A stretch of 64,000 nt of DNA from Bacillota bacterium (GCA_021803205.1 JAJZMB010000020.1:2245-66244), one strand, 5' to 3'; positions 8,388 through 17,932 are shown, counted from the stretch's first letter. The notes: generated from the letters alone by a model not told the origin. A program made the numbers and translations.

Positions 8388-9149
8388 GTGGCTCTTGTTT
8401 CCCTGCGCGACATTCACAAGCACTACGGCTCGGGCTCCTCCCGGGCCACAGCCCTGCGCGGTGTCAGCCTGGAGATCGAGGAGGGCGCGTATGTGTCGAT
8501 CGTCGGCAGCTCGGGATCGGGCAAGTCCACCCTGATGAACATCCTGGGACTCTTGGACCGCCCCAGTGCCGGTGCCTACCGGTTGCGCGGCCGGGAGATG
8601 ACGCGGCTCGGAGGCATCGCCCTCGCCACTGAGCGCAACTTCGGTATTGGGTTTGTCTTCCAAGGGTTCCACCTCCTTGCTCACCTGCGCCTGATCCAGA
8701 ACGTGGCGTTGCCCCTGTGCTACCGCGGACTCCCGGCCAGGGAGCGCCACCGCCGCGCCCTGGCGGCGCTGGAGGCCGTCGGCATCGTCGAGCTGGCCGC
8801 CCGACGCCCGACGCAGGTCTCCGGGGGGCAGCAGCAGCGCGCCGCCATCGCCCGCGCCCTGGTGACCGAGCCGGACGTAATCCTGGCCGATGAGCCCACC
8901 GGCGCCCTGGACACCCGCACCGGCGAGGTCATCATGCACATCTTCCAGAGGCTCAACCGGCAGGGCCTGACCATCATTCAGGTCACGCACGAGCCGGACG
9001 TCGCCCGGCACGCCCGGCGCATCGTCACGCTGCGCGATGGTCTGATCGTCGCCGAGCAAGCAGTGCCGCAGCCGCTGGATGCCGCGGCACTGCTGCGGGA
9101 GATGCCCGAACTGCCCAGCGGAGGGGTGAAGCGCGATGGGGTGGATTAG
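8388..9149 (+). CDS. MacB/LolD-type ABC transporter ATP-binding protein
   Basis: 253 residues from GTG 8388, preceded by GGGGG at 8376-8380; GTG 8382 or 8370 are alternatives. It contains Walker [10 protein letters not shown], signature [15 protein letters not shown], Walker [13 protein letters not shown] and the H-loop QVTHEPD, and its length is normal for the MacB/LolD/FtsE class. It powers the FtsX-type permease at 10824 together with the membrane-fusion protein at 9136, whose start lies 14 nt inside this gene's 3' end. The substrate could be a drug, peptide or lipoprotein. The first gene after the direct-repeat operator at 8271-8309. Confidence 0.92.
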   Translation: MALVSLRDIHKHYGSGSSRATALRGVSLEIEEGAYVSIVGSSGSGKSTLMNILGLLDRPSAGAYRLRGREMTRLGGIALATERNFGIGFVFQGFHLLAHLRLIQNVALPLCYRGLPARERHRRALAALEAVGIVELAARRPTQVSGGQQQRAAIARALVTEPDVILADEPTGALDTRTGEVIMHIFQRLNRQGLTIIQVTHEPDVARHARRIVTLRDGLIVAEQAVPQPLDAAALLREMPELPSGGVKRDGVD

Positions 9150-10791
9150 GCGCGCAGGGGCGTTGCTGGCCATTGTCGGAATGGTGGCCGCCGGGGCGCT
9201 GGTTGTTCGGCAGCGGTGGGGGCGGCCGAACGCTTCGGCCGAGGCCCTCTATGCCACGGCGCGCGTCCGTCGGGGCTCCATCCAGGCCGATGTCTCCGGG
9301 TCGGCCACGCTGCAACCGGCGCAGTCCGTCACGCTGTCCGCACCGGCGGCGGGCACGGTGGACCAGGTGTCCGTCCAGCAGGGTGAATCGGTGAAATCCG
9401 GCCAGGTGGTGGCCGTGCTGCGGGATCCGCAGCTGGCCCAATCCATCGCGCAGGCGCAACTGAAGGTGCATGCCGATCTTGAGACGTTGGCGGCCGCGAC
9501 GGGAACGTCGCTGAGTCAGGCGCAGAACATCAATCCCCAGCAGGGGGTGACGGTACGCGCACCCCAGGCGGGGCGGATCACCGAGCTCGACGTGGCGGCC
9601 GGTGAGCAGGTGACGGCCGGGGAGGTCCTGGGCAAGATCATTGACAGCCACACGGTCATCATGGACGTGAACCTGGTTCCCTACCAGCAGGCGCTGGTCG
9701 CCGACGGCGAGGCGGCGCGGGTCCACTTCAGCAATTTCAGCGGGTGGGTGGACGGGACCCTGGAGCAGGTCAGTGCCAACGGCATCCCCTCCAGCAGCGG
9801 GACCGCGGAGGTGTATCCGGCAGAGGTCGTCCTGAACAACCCGGGACTGCTGCAACCGGGCGACCGGGGTCAGGTGGAGATCCACGCCAGCGGAACCTGG
9901 CTGACGCTGACCAAAGACTACACAATCACGAGTTTCGGCAAGGAATCGGTGGTGCACAGCCCGATCAACGCCACCGCCCAGGCCGTGGACGTCGCCCAGA
10001 ACGCCTGGGTGCGGCAGGGCCAGACCCTGTTTGCCCTGGGCGGCGGGAGCGCCGCCGCGGTGATCGCCGGTGACGAGTTGACGCTGCAGCAGGATGAGGC
10101 CAGCCTCTCCACCTTGCGGCAGCAGCAGGCGGCCCTCACTGTGACGTCACCGCTGACGGGCGTCGTGTCGGTGGTGGACGTGAAATCCGCCCAGCAGGTC
10201 GGAAACGGCGCTGAGATCGCCAGCGTGTACAGTCCAGACCAGATGACGCTGACCCTGGCCGTGAGCGAACTTCAGGTGACCCAAGTCAAGAAGGGCCAGA
10301 GCGTACGGATTTCCACCCCGGGCCTGCACGGCAAGACCTTCACCGGGGCGGTGCTTGCCGTCGACACCGTGGGCACAAGCGGCAGCGGCCTCTCCACCTT
10401 TGACGTGCAGATCGCCGTCGATGGTAGGGGCGAACTGCTGCCGGGAATGACGGCGGACGCCCGGATCATCACGGCGACGGCAAGCACCGCCCTGCTGGTC
10501 CCGGTGGAGGCGGTGCTTCAGCAGTCCGGCGGCGACGAGGTCGAGGTCCTCAGCAACGGACAGGTCGCCACTGTTCCGGTCACGGTGGGGTTGGTCAATG
10601 GCAGCGACGCCCAGATCCTCTCCGGCCTGAGCCTCGGGCAAACAGTCGTGACCGGCGCCGCCACGGGGGCGATCGCCAACGCCGTCCGCGCAGCACTCGC
10701 GAAAAAACCCAGCGGGCCCGCCGGGGGCGGGAAGACGGGCGGCGGCGGCAAGGCGGCTGGCGCACCGCCGAGCCCGCCGCCCGCTGGTTGA
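9136..10791 (+). CDS. membrane-fusion (HlyD/MacA-like) efflux subunit
   Basis: 551 residues. One N-terminal membrane segment (about residues 5-23), then lipoyl/barrel-sandwich motifs: SAPAAGTVDQVSVQQGESV, VRAPQAGRITELDVAAGE and VTSPLTGVVSVVDVKSAQ. Three such half-motifs are more than the usual two, suggesting a duplicated barrel-sandwich region. The C-terminal adaptor-like part ends in a low-complexity Gly/Lys/Pro tail. In a monoderm such proteins extend from the membrane and dock on the MacB-like permease. It overlaps the ATPase gene by 14 nt, and its TGA overlaps a TTG. Confidence 0.87.
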   Translation: MGWIRRAGALLAIVGMVAAGALVVRQRWGRPNASAEALYATARVRRGSIQADVSGSATLQPAQSVTLSAPAAGTVDQVSVQQGESVKSGQVVAVLRDPQLAQSIAQAQLKVHADLETLAAATGTSLSQAQNINPQQGVTVRAPQAGRITELDVAAGEQVTAGEVLGKIIDSHTVIMDVNLVPYQQALVADGEAARVHFSNFSGWVDGTLEQVSANGIPSSSGTAEVYPAEVVLNNPGLLQPGDRGQVEIHASGTWLTLTKDYTITSFGKESVVHSPINATAQAVDVAQNAWVRQGQTLFALGGGSAAAVIAGDELTLQQDEASLSTLRQQQAALTVTSPLTGVVSVVDVKSAQQVGNGAEIASVYSPDQMTLTLAVSELQVTQVKKGQSVRISTPGLHGKTFTGAVLAVDTVGTSGSGLSTFDVQIAVDGRGELLPGMTADARIITATASTALLVPVEAVLQQSGGDEVEVLSNGQVATVPVTVGLVNGSDAQILSGLSLGQTVVTGAATGAIANAVRAALAKKPSGPAGGGKTGGGGKAAGAPPSPPPAG

Positions 10792-10823
10792 GTGCGCTCG
10801 CGCAACGGGAAGGGGGGATACCG

Positions 10824-12278
10824 GTGCAGACCTCGGCCGACGCGGGCAGGGCGATGCTCCCGGAACGGCCCGGTCACCGAGCGGGGGCGGGCCCCGGCCA
10901 AGTGCCCGCTCGGATCTGGATCGGGATCGAGATGGCGCTCGGCGGAGTGACCGCGGGCGGTGTACGCTCTTTGCTGACGGTCCTGGGGGTCGCGATCGGC
11001 GTCGCGTCTGTCGTTAGCCTCCTCGGGATCGGCGAGGGGGCGAAGCTGGCTGTGGCAGCTCAGTTCGAGCGCCTTGGAACCAACATCATCAGCGTCCAGA
11101 GCAACACGCCCTGGGCCCCGCTGCACGCGAACCTGGCCCCCGAACTCGCTGCGCGCGTACCCGGGATCATTGGTGCGGTTCCCGTCGTGGGGGTCAACGA
11201 GACGGTCGCCTGGCGCTCCTCCGCAAACACCTCCGGTGGCCCCGGGGTGCTGGGCGTGACGCCCGCCCTGGAGGCCGTGCATCCCCTGCAGGTCGAACTC
11301 GGGCGGTTCCTCTCGGGCCTGGAGCAGCAGGATGCGCTCCACGTGGCCGTGCTCGGCGCCCAGGCCGACCAGAGTCTGTTCGGGAGCCTCGACCCGCTCG
11401 GGCAGGACATCTACATCGGGCGGAACCGTTTCCGGGTCATCGGGGTGCTGGCTGCCAGCCGTGGCAGCCTCTTCGGCCAGGGTACCGTTGCCGGCCAGGG
11501 GGGCGGCGGCGGCGCCTCCTCCACATCCTCCGCCGGTGGAAACACCGGCGCCGGCAACGCCGGTCAGGCGGTCGGCATCGGCGCCGGCATCGGTGACAGT
11601 GTGCTCATCCCCGAGAGCACCGCGGAACTGCTCACCAACACCAGCGAGGTGAGCGCCATCTGGCTGAAGGCGCAGAGCCAGGGGGCCGTGGACCCCGCAG
11701 TCCTGCAGATCGAGCGAATTCTGGCGCTGCGCTTCAACCTCGGCGCGGCCGGATCGGGCCAGGGATCCTCCGGCGGACCTCCGCGCGCCGGGGGCCCGCC
11801 CAGCCACGCACTGGTGCTCCCCGGCCACGGCGGCCTCGCGGTCACCGTCCAGAGCCTGAACGCCCTGGCCAGCCGCGCCGACGCGGCCAACCGCACGCTG
11901 TCGCTGATGCTGGCCGCCATCGCCGCCGTATCCCTGATCGTCGGTGGGATCGGGGTCATGAACATCATGCTGGTGGCCGTGCGGGAACGGACTATCGAGA
12001 TCGGGCTGCGCAAGGCCCTGGGTGCGCTGCAGGCGGAGATCATCTATCAATTCATGATAGAGGCGGTGGTGCTCTGTGCCGCGGGTGGCGTCCTCGGCTG
12101 GCTGGGCGGCTACGGCGGCATGCGACTCCTGCACGCCATCGGCATCGCGGCCATCCCCGTCCCGGGTGCCCTGCCCCTGGCGCTGGGGGCCGCCGCTGGC
12201 GTGGCCCTGGTCTTCGGTTCCTATCCGGCGTTCCTGGCGTCAGAACTGGAGCCGGTGGAGGCGCTGCGGCGGCCATGA
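10824..12278 (+). CDS. MacB-like FtsX-domain ABC permease
   Basis: 484 residues from GTG 10824, chosen for GGAAGGGGGG at 10808-10817; an upstream TTG at 10788 overlaps the previous stop but lacks a ribosome site. Architecture is one N-terminal membrane helix (SLLTVLGVAIGVASVVSLLG), a large extracytoplasmic domain, then three C-terminal helices with the FtsX core GGIGVMNIMLVAVRERTIEIGLRKALGA (written here only as a landmark from about residue 380). Two Gly/Ser/Ala-rich low-complexity inserts lie in the outer domain (about residues 215-250 and 310-330). Works with the ATPase at 8388 and the fusion protein at 9136. Confidence 0.92.
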   Translation: MQTSADAGRAMLPERPGHRAGAGPGQVPARIWIGIEMALGGVTAGGVRSLLTVLGVAIGVASVVSLLGIGEGAKLAVAAQFERLGTNIISVQSNTPWAPLHANLAPELAARVPGIIGAVPVVGVNETVAWRSSANTSGGPGVLGVTPALEAVHPLQVELGRFLSGLEQQDALHVAVLGAQADQSLFGSLDPLGQDIYIGRNRFRVIGVLAASRGSLFGQGTVAGQGGGGGASSTSSAGGNTGAGNAGQAVGIGAGIGDSVLIPESTAELLTNTSEVSAIWLKAQSQGAVDPAVLQIERILALRFNLGAAGSGQGSSGGPPRAGGPPSHALVLPGHGGLAVTVQSLNALASRADAANRTLSLMLAAIAAVSLIVGGIGVMNIMLVAVRERTIEIGLRKALGALQAEIIYQFMIEAVVLCAAGGVLGWLGGYGGMRLLHAIGIAAIPVPGALPLALGAAAGVALVFGSYPAFLASELEPVEALRRP

Positions 12279-12316
12279 GCCACCGGCAGACCCGACGGCG
12301 ACGGTTCGACCGCTCA

Positions 12317-12356
12317 CTTCAGGAAACTCTCAGGCTGCCTACAGGCGGGTTCTCAG
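12317..12356 (+). promoter_or_regulatory. second tandem direct-repeat operator, upstream of the DUF5666 gene
   Basis: CTTCAG (12317), TCTCAG (12328) and CTACAG (12339) are 11 bp apart; a final TCTCAG at 12351 is 12 bp on. The half-site consensus YTNCAG matches the array at 8271-8309. A weak -10-like CAGCAT follows at 12367. This suggests an internal promoter that can express DUF5666, regulator and kinase apart from the pump genes, under the same regulator. Confidence 0.6.
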
Positions 12357-12396
12357 CCGGGTCGGGCAGCATCGGTGGCGAAGGGAGTGATGCGCA

Positions 12397-13302
12397 GTGC
12401 AGAAGTGGCGCCCCTGGCGCGTGGTCCTCGGGGCGACGCTGGCCGCCTGGCTGGTCACGGGACCGGCGGGCAGCCTGTCGGTGTCCGCGTCGAGCAGGGT
12501 AGCGGGTTCGAGTGCGACCGCCCGCACGCATGTGGGTTCCACACCACCCCCCCCCGCCGGGCCCCCACCGGGAGGTCTCGGCGGGTCAGGGCGCGGAACG
12601 CCCCCCCGCGCTTCCGGACATCCGCCGGCCCCGGGACCCGCTCCGGGCATACTTGGGACCGTCGTCGCCGTCGGGAGTTCCGGTTTTACGATGACGGCGG
12701 CCGGCTCCACCTACCGGGTGGAAGCCGGATCGTCCACCGTCTATATTCTCGCGCCCGGATGGACCACCACCTCTTTGACGGTCGTGGCCGGTGACCAGGT
12801 CTCCGTGCAGGGGAGTGTCTCCGGGGCGCAGATCACGGCGAGGACAGTGTCCGTGCACGGCTGGGGGATCACGGCCAGGATCACAGATGTGAGCGGCGAC
12901 GCGGCCGCAGTCGTCGAGCCGAGCGGACGCACGGCGGTGCTCCGCTTCGACTCCGCCCCGGGCCTCGCGGTCGGGCGTACGGTCCAGGCTGTGGGCACGT
13001 GGCAGGGCGACGCCCTGACGGTGCGGGCTTACCGCATCCCCCCGGATCAGATCGAAGGGACCGTGACCGCGCTTGGCACCGATCACGCCACCGTGCAGAC
13101 TGGTGCCGGCACCTCAGTGACTGTGGCGTGGTCGGCGAAGACGATGTTCGCCGAGGGCCCGAAGGCAACCGCCGGGGCGTCGGCGGTTGTGGTCGGTGCC
13201 CACATGCACGCGCAAGGGGTCTTGAGCGGTAGCACTCTCCAGGCCACCCTGGTCGATGTCGGCCCCGTAGCGCCGGCGCCGCACCGCCCGAGGTCCGGGT
13301 GA
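12397..13302 (+). CDS. exported DUF5666-type protein of unknown role
   Basis: 301 residues from GTG 12397 with AAGGGAG nine nt upstream. A signal peptide (basic start, VVLGATLAAWLV, then SVSASS) is followed by a Pro/Gly-rich linker. Two to three beta-rich repeats then follow the pattern of DUF5666/OB-like domains (GTVVAVGSSGFTM, ARITDVSGDAAAVVEPSG, GTVTALGTDHATVQTG). Placed between the pump and its two-component system and behind its own predicted operator, it may be an extracytoplasmic accessory or sensor. That role is inferred only from position. Its stop overlaps the start of the response regulator (GTGA). Confidence 0.75.
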   Translation: MQKWRPWRVVLGATLAAWLVTGPAGSLSVSASSRVAGSSATARTHVGSTPPPPAGPPPGGLGGSGRGTPPRASGHPPAPGPAPGILGTVVAVGSSGFTMTAAGSTYRVEAGSSTVYILAPGWTTTSLTVVAGDQVSVQGSVSGAQITARTVSVHGWGITARITDVSGDAAAVVEPSGRTAVLRFDSAPGLAVGRTVQAVGTWQGDALTVRAYRIPPDQIEGTVTALGTDHATVQTGAGTSVTVAWSAKTMFAEGPKATAGASAVVVGAHMHAQGVLSGSTLQATLVDVGPVAPAPHRPRSG

Positions 13303-14045
13303 AGGAGGGGACGGCCGGTGTCCGGGCCTCCGCCTGTGCACCGGCCTCATCCATGGTGGATTCGACGAAGGCGCCGCGCACGCGGGTCCTGGTCGTCGAC
13401 GACGAGCAGGCCATCCGGGACTACCTGTGCCTGGGCCTCCGTTACGAGGGTTTCGAGGTCAGGGACGCGGCGGATGCGCCCGGCGCGAGAACGCTCTTGC
13501 GCGAATGGGACCCTCAGGTGGTCGTCCTGGACGTCGTCATGCCCGGGGAAGACGGCTTCAGCCTCGGGAGGGCCCTGCGTGAGGGCAACCCGAACAGACT
13601 GTTGATCTTTCTCACCGCCCGCGACGCCGTGGACGACCGGGTCCGGGGACTCAACCTGGGGGCGGACGACTACCTGGTGAAGCCGTTCGAGTTCAGGGAG
13701 CTGGTGGCGCGGATCCGGACGCACCTGCGCCGGCTCGGACCCGTCCCCACCGACATCCTGAGCTTCGGGGCCGTCATGGTGGACATCGGGCGGCACAGGG
13801 TCACGGTGGACGGAACACCGGTGGAGCTGTCCCTGCGGGAATTCGACCTGCTCTGCTGCTTGTTGCGTCACGCCGGACAGACCCTCTCGAAACGGACCCT
13901 GCTTGACCGCGTGTGGGGTTACGACTTTTACGGCAGTGAGAACATCGTCGAACAATATGTCCGCTACCTGCGCGACAAGTTGGGCGAATGCGGCCGCGAA
14001 GTGGTCAAAACAGTGCGCGGAGTAGGCTATCGCCTGGGGGACTGA
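13299..14045 (+). CDS. OmpR/PhoB-family response regulator
   Basis: 248 residues from GTG 13299, which overlaps the upstream TGA; ATG 13353 is an alternative that would remove an 18-residue leader. The receiver domain has VVDDE, phospho-acceptor Asp78 in VVLDVVMPG, Thr in FLTARD and Lys in VKPFEF. The winged-helix output domain has the usual LTLREFDLL-like motif (LSLREFDLLCCLL) and VWGYDFYG, ending in VRGVGYRLGD. Partner kinase follows 3 nt later. Predicted to bind the 11-bp direct repeats at 8271-8309 and 12317-12356. Confidence 0.95.
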   Translation: MKEGTAGVRASACAPASSMVDSTKAPRTRVLVVDDEQAIRDYLCLGLRYEGFEVRDAADAPGARTLLREWDPQVVVLDVVMPGEDGFSLGRALREGNPNRLLIFLTARDAVDDRVRGLNLGADDYLVKPFEFRELVARIRTHLRRLGPVPTDILSFGAVMVDIGRHRVTVDGTPVELSLREFDLLCCLLRHAGQTLSKRTLLDRVWGYDFYGSENIVEQYVRYLRDKLGECGREVVKTVRGVGYRLGD

Positions 14046-14048
14046 CCG

Positions 14049-15548
14049 GTGCGCGGCACCCTCGCCTGGCAACTGACCTCTCGCTACCTGCTGGTCCTGG
14101 CGGCTCTGCTGATCGCCTCGGCGGGGTTCCAGTACGTTGCCCTCCGGCACTTTCTCCTCACCGCTGCCGACGACCGCCTCACGGCCGTGGCCCGGCAACC
14201 TGTGGCTGTCTATCAGGCCGCGGTCCGATCCGGCGTGCCGGTGTCCACCGCGGCCGAAGATCTGGTGCGGTCGGTGGCCGGCCCCCAGACTGCGGCGTGG
14301 GTTGTCGGCCCAGGCGGGTCGGTGTGGGCTGCCGCCGCAGGGCCCGGTCACCCGAAGCCGCCCGGCCTGCCCAAAGGGCGACCGCACCTCCCCGGTCCGC
14401 CCCCACCCGCCGGGCCCGGTCGCGCACTGGTCAGCGGCGGTGAGCTTGTGGCAACCGTACGCCTGGGTCCGGGTCGGCCCGGCCGGCAGGGGCCGGCCGT
14501 GCTCGTCCTCGGCACCCGTGTGCGGGATGTGCTCGCGGTACTCGGCAGCGAGGTCCGGCTCCTTTTGCTTGGCGGGATCGGGGCCCTCACCCTCGGCGGG
14601 GCCAGCGGGGCCTGGGCCGTGCGCCGGTCCCTGCGCCCGCTCCGAGAGATGACCCTGGTCGCGGACCGGATCGCGGGCGGGGACCTCACCGCCCGGGCCG
14701 GTCAGGCCCACGCGCCCGATGAGGTCTCCCGACTGGCCGGGGCTTTCGATGGCATGGTGGACCGCCTGGCTGCCGCCATCGACGAGGAACGGGCCACGCA
14801 CCAACAGATGCGGCAGTTTCTCGATGATGCTTCGCACGAACTCCGCACCCCGCTCACGGCGCTGTCAGGCACCCTGGAGGTGCTGCAGGGCGACGCGGGC
14901 AGAGATCTCCAGGCAGTGCGTGAAGGGCTCCGGTCCGCCTATCGCCAGTCCCGACGCCTGGCTGGGCTGGTCTCCGGCCTACTCGCCCTTGCCCGGGCCG
15001 AGCGCCCCGAAGGCCTGCCGCTGGAGCCCACAGACCTCCAGACGGTGCTCACCAGCGTCCGGCCGACGGCCGAGCGCTTGGCCGCCGACCATCACCTGCA
15101 ATGGGAGGCCCCGGTTGCCGCGCTGCCGGTGCTGGCGAACGCCGATCTGCTGGGCGGTGCCCTGCTCAACGTTCTGGACAACGCCGTCCGCTACAGTCCG
15201 CTCGGCGCGAAGATACAGTTGCACGCCGCGCGGCGCGGAGACGCAGCCGAACTGACGGTTGCCGATCAAGGCATCGGCATTCCGGCGCAAAGCCTGCCCC
15301 ACGTCTTCGACCGCTTCTACCGCTGCCCTCCGGCCGATTCCCGGTCGGCGCCGGGCACCGGTCTCGGGCTGGCCATTGTGCGTTCCGTTATGGAGCGCCA
15401 CCACGGGACCGCGACCATTGAAAGCGCACCCGGCCAGGGAACGACGGTCCGCTTGCGGCTACCGCTCCTGGAGTCCGCCAGTGGCAGCAACCCGCCGGCT
15501 TGGGGACCTGCCGGTGCAGCGGTTGCATCCGGGCACCAATTGGGATGA
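14049..15548 (+). CDS. sensor histidine kinase, HAMP/HisKA class
   Basis: 499 residues from GTG 14049. Two membrane helices (about 12-32 and 172-196) enclose an extracytoplasmic loop with a Pro/Gly-rich stretch. A HAMP domain (SLRPLREMTLVADRIAGGDL) follows, then a HisKA dimerisation domain with phospho-His263 in ASHELRTPL. The ATPase has an N-box (LLNVLDNAVRYSP), G1 DQGIGIP, F-box FDRFYR and G2 GTGLGLAIV. Cognate to the regulator immediately upstream. The likely signal is cell-envelope stress or the pump substrate, by analogy with other pump-linked systems; this is inference. Confidence 0.95.
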   Translation: MRGTLAWQLTSRYLLVLAALLIASAGFQYVALRHFLLTAADDRLTAVARQPVAVYQAAVRSGVPVSTAAEDLVRSVAGPQTAAWVVGPGGSVWAAAAGPGHPKPPGLPKGRPHLPGPPPPAGPGRALVSGGELVATVRLGPGRPGRQGPAVLVLGTRVRDVLAVLGSEVRLLLLGGIGALTLGGASGAWAVRRSLRPLREMTLVADRIAGGDLTARAGQAHAPDEVSRLAGAFDGMVDRLAAAIDEERATHQQMRQFLDDASHELRTPLTALSGTLEVLQGDAGRDLQAVREGLRSAYRQSRRLAGLVSGLLALARAERPEGLPLEPTDLQTVLTSVRPTAERLAADHHLQWEAPVAALPVLANADLLGGALLNVLDNAVRYSPLGAKIQLHAARRGDAAELTVADQGIGIPAQSLPHVFDRFYRCPPADSRSAPGTGLGLAIVRSVMERHHGTATIESAPGQGTTVRLRLPLLESASGSNPPAWGPAGAAVASGHQLG

Positions 15549-15837
15549 GCTGCCACGCGCGTGATGCGTCCGTGGCGGCGGGGGAGGCTGCTGCGGCGCG
15601 GGAGCCAGGCGGGCCGCAGGGTCACGCGATCTGGCGGTGCTCCAGCCTCAGAACAGCCTCCGCCGCGCCTGCGGCCGGTCAACGAGGGCGCGCGTGCACC
15701 GGGAGGCGGTCAGCGCCCCCGTCAGCCAGCGATGCGCACCGGGAGCACACCTCGCTGGCGGCGCTCCCCTGCCAGCCCGCTCCGGCCACCCGTTCCGCGG
15801 CCGGCTCCGCGGCGACGGCGGCGGAACGGGCGCCCCG

Positions 15838-15871
15838 GGGGCGGGGCGAACGCCTTCGTTCGCCCCGCCCC
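15838..15871. terminator. strong GC hairpin between convergent genes
   Basis: A perfect 15-bp stem with a CCTT loop (arms 15838-15852 and 15857-15871) begins 2 nt past the stop of the minus-strand sulfatase and also lies downstream of the plus-strand kinase. No U-tract, as for several hairpins here. Likely a bidirectional transcription end. Confidence 0.6.
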
Positions 15872-15873
15872 GC

Positions 15874-17262
15874 TTACGACGGGCGGCCCGTTGTCCCGGC
15901 TGCGGCTCCCTGACCCCACTCGCTCGCCCAGCGCGTCTCGATTCCCGCCCGCCAGGCCTCCGCATCCGCCCGCAGACGGGCCACAACGTCTGGGTGGGCC
16001 TCCCGGAGGTTCCGCCGCTCCCCCATGTCCGCGTCGAGGTCGGCCAGATGCACCGCGTCTTCGGGGTCGGCGCCCTCTACCTGTTGACCGTTCAGGACCA
16101 GCTTCCACCGACCCTGGCGCACCGCGGTCTGTTTCCCCATCTCCCAGAACACGGGGGCGTCTGCGTGCGGCGAGTGGGCACCGTCCAGCAGCAGCGGCAG
16201 GAGGTCGGATCCGTCGAGCGCGTAGGCCGCAGGATCGCCGCCGGCCGCCCGGAGGAAGGTGGGGAAGACGTCCATGGCTACGCCGACTTCGTCCAGCACC
16301 CGACCGCCGGGGAGGCGCCCGGGCCAGGAGAAGATGCCCGGGACGCGGATCCCGCCGTCGTACAGGCTGAACTTATGTCCCCGAAGGGCGCCGGCCGTGC
16401 CGCCGTAGTACGGGTCCTGGCGGCCGTCCAGCCAGTTGCGCGTCTCGCGCGACGGACCGTTGTCGCTCTGGAAGAAGATGCAGGTGTCCTCGAGGATGCC
16501 CTGCCGCTGCAGTTCGGCGACGATCCGGCCGACGGCGTCGTCGACGGCGCTCAGCATGGCGGCCATGATCCGGCGGTCGGGCGGCAGGTGACGGAAGCGG
16601 TCCACGTATTCCGCGGGCGCGTGCAACGGGTAATGCGGGGCGTTGAAGGGCACATAGAGGAAGAAGGGGGCGGCGCCCCCGGCGCCGTCGCGGATGAAGC
16701 GCACCGCGCGCTCGGCGACCATCTCCGTGAAATAGCGGCCGTTGGCATAGACCTCGCGGCCGTCCTCCCAGAGGTCGTGTAGCGGGTTCTGGCCGCGGCC
16801 CTGTCCCCAGTAGAAGATGTGCGAGTAGTAGTCGATGCAGCCGGCCATGAAGCAGAATGAATGCTCGAATCCGTGGTCCTGGGGCCGGGAACCTTCGGCC
16901 AGGCCGAGATGCCACTTGCCGCACATGGCCGTGCGATAGCCCTGCGCCCGCAAGGCGGCGGCGAGGGTCGGGACCTGCGGCGGCAGACCGCTGGCCGTCC
17001 GGTGGCCGGCCAGGATCGCTCGCACGCCGGCGTTGCCGGGATAGCGGCCGGTCAGAAGCGCCGCACGCGAGGGCGAGCACACCGGCGAGTTGGAGTACCA
17101 GTTGGTGAAGCGCACGCCGCGAGCGGCGAGGGCGTCGATGTGCGGTGTGCGGAAGTCTGTCGCGCCCATGCAGGAAAGATCGCCGTAGCCCTGGTCGTCG
17201 GTTAGGAAAACGATGAAGTTGGGACGCCCGGACCCGTGGGCGACCGTAGCGGATCGCGCCAT
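15874..17262 (-). CDS. sulfatase (alkaline-phosphatase superfamily)
   Basis: 462 residues from ATG 17262, with GGAGG nine nt upstream; a longer read from 17382 lacks a ribosome site. Metal-binding FLTDDQGYGDLS (Asp22/Asp23), then Cys62 in SPVCSPSRAALLTGRY, the C-x-P-S-R motif whose Cys is converted to formylglycine. Further signatures are GKWHLG and DNGPS. No signal peptide is visible, so it may act in the cytoplasm on sulfated sugars or other sulfate esters. A formylglycine-generating enzyme is needed and is not in this window. The second sulfatase at 43934 is a distant paralogue. Its neighbours are sugar oxidoreductases. Confidence 0.93.
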   Translation of the reverse strand: MARSATVAHGSGRPNFIVFLTDDQGYGDLSCMGATDFRTPHIDALAARGVRFTNWYSNSPVCSPSRAALLTGRYPGNAGVRAILAGHRTASGLPPQVPTLAAALRAQGYRTAMCGKWHLGLAEGSRPQDHGFEHSFCFMAGCIDYYSHIFYWGQGRGQNPLHDLWEDGREVYANGRYFTEMVAERAVRFIRDGAGGAAPFFLYVPFNAPHYPLHAPAEYVDRFRHLPPDRRIMAAMLSAVDDAVGRIVAELQRQGILEDTCIFFQSDNGPSRETRNWLDGRQDPYYGGTAGALRGHKFSLYDGGIRVPGIFSWPGRLPGGRVLDEVGVAMDVFPTFLRAAGGDPAAYALDGSDLLPLLLDGAHSPHADAPVFWEMGKQTAVRQGRWKLVLNGQQVEGADPEDAVHLADLDADMGERRNLREAHPDVVARLRADAEAWRAGIETRWASEWGQGAAAGTTGRPS

Positions 17263-17813
17263 AGAGGACACCTCCGAGAGAGGAGGTTCGAATCCGTGGC
17301 CACTGTCCCCTGCGGCGGGTGGGCAGGACTCCGTCCTTTCTACGCGGCCGGACCACCCAGACCCAGCACTCAGTCGTCCCACTCGCGAGTGGCGCGTCCA
17401 TCAATTCCTGATCATCGCCAAGGGACGGGGGGCACCGTCTCGGGGTAGGGGTCATCGGGCGCGGCCGTTACGGCCCGGGTGGAGGGTGTCGCATCCGCCA
17501 TTGACGGGCGCCAGGACTTGAGCGGGAGACTGTCGCCGGCGCTCGCCGCAGCGAGACAAAACTTGATGGACGCGCCACGGGGTGCTGAGTGGTGGCTATT
17601 TCCGTTCATTCGTGGTGGCGCTCGGGTCCGCTCCTGCAACTTCGCCATCGTCGGCAAGAGTGTTCCGGATCTTGCGGCCGTTGGCCGTATGTGCGCCGAC
17701 CCTTGCCGCCACCGACCGTTGCGAGGGCCTGCCCCGGTACACCTGATTGCGCGCAGCCGCGGCGGCGTTGCCTGACCAGGGCCACGGCCGTGGAGGCCTC
17801 CCGCCCGACCGGG

Positions 17814-17855
17814 TCCATCGAGGAGCCCCACGCGGGCGTGGGTCTCCTCGATGGA
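17814..17855. repeat. long inverted repeat, 20-bp stem with one mismatch
   Basis: Arms beginning TCCATCGAGGAG and ending CTCCTCGATGGA pair through CCCACGC/GCGTGGG to a two-base GG loop; 19 of 20 pairs match, the exception being C-T. Too long and too perfect for chance, and not next to a stop codon. It could be a terminator, a protein-binding site or a relic of a mobile element. Confidence 0.8.
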
Positions 17856-17902
17856 CTGCACTGCATCGGGTAGGAGCGTCGTCGGGATCTCCGCCCGTCG
17901 CG

Positions 17903-17932
17903 GGCCGGCCCGCCACCGGTGGCGGGCCGGCC
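17903..17932. terminator. 30-bp perfect palindrome downstream of the Gfo/Idh gene
   Basis: A 15+15 bp perfect palindrome (GGCCGGCCCGCCACC and its complement) about 95 bp past the stop of the minus-strand gene at 18027. It would form an extremely stable hairpin or cruciform. A termination role is inferred from position. Confidence 0.5.
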
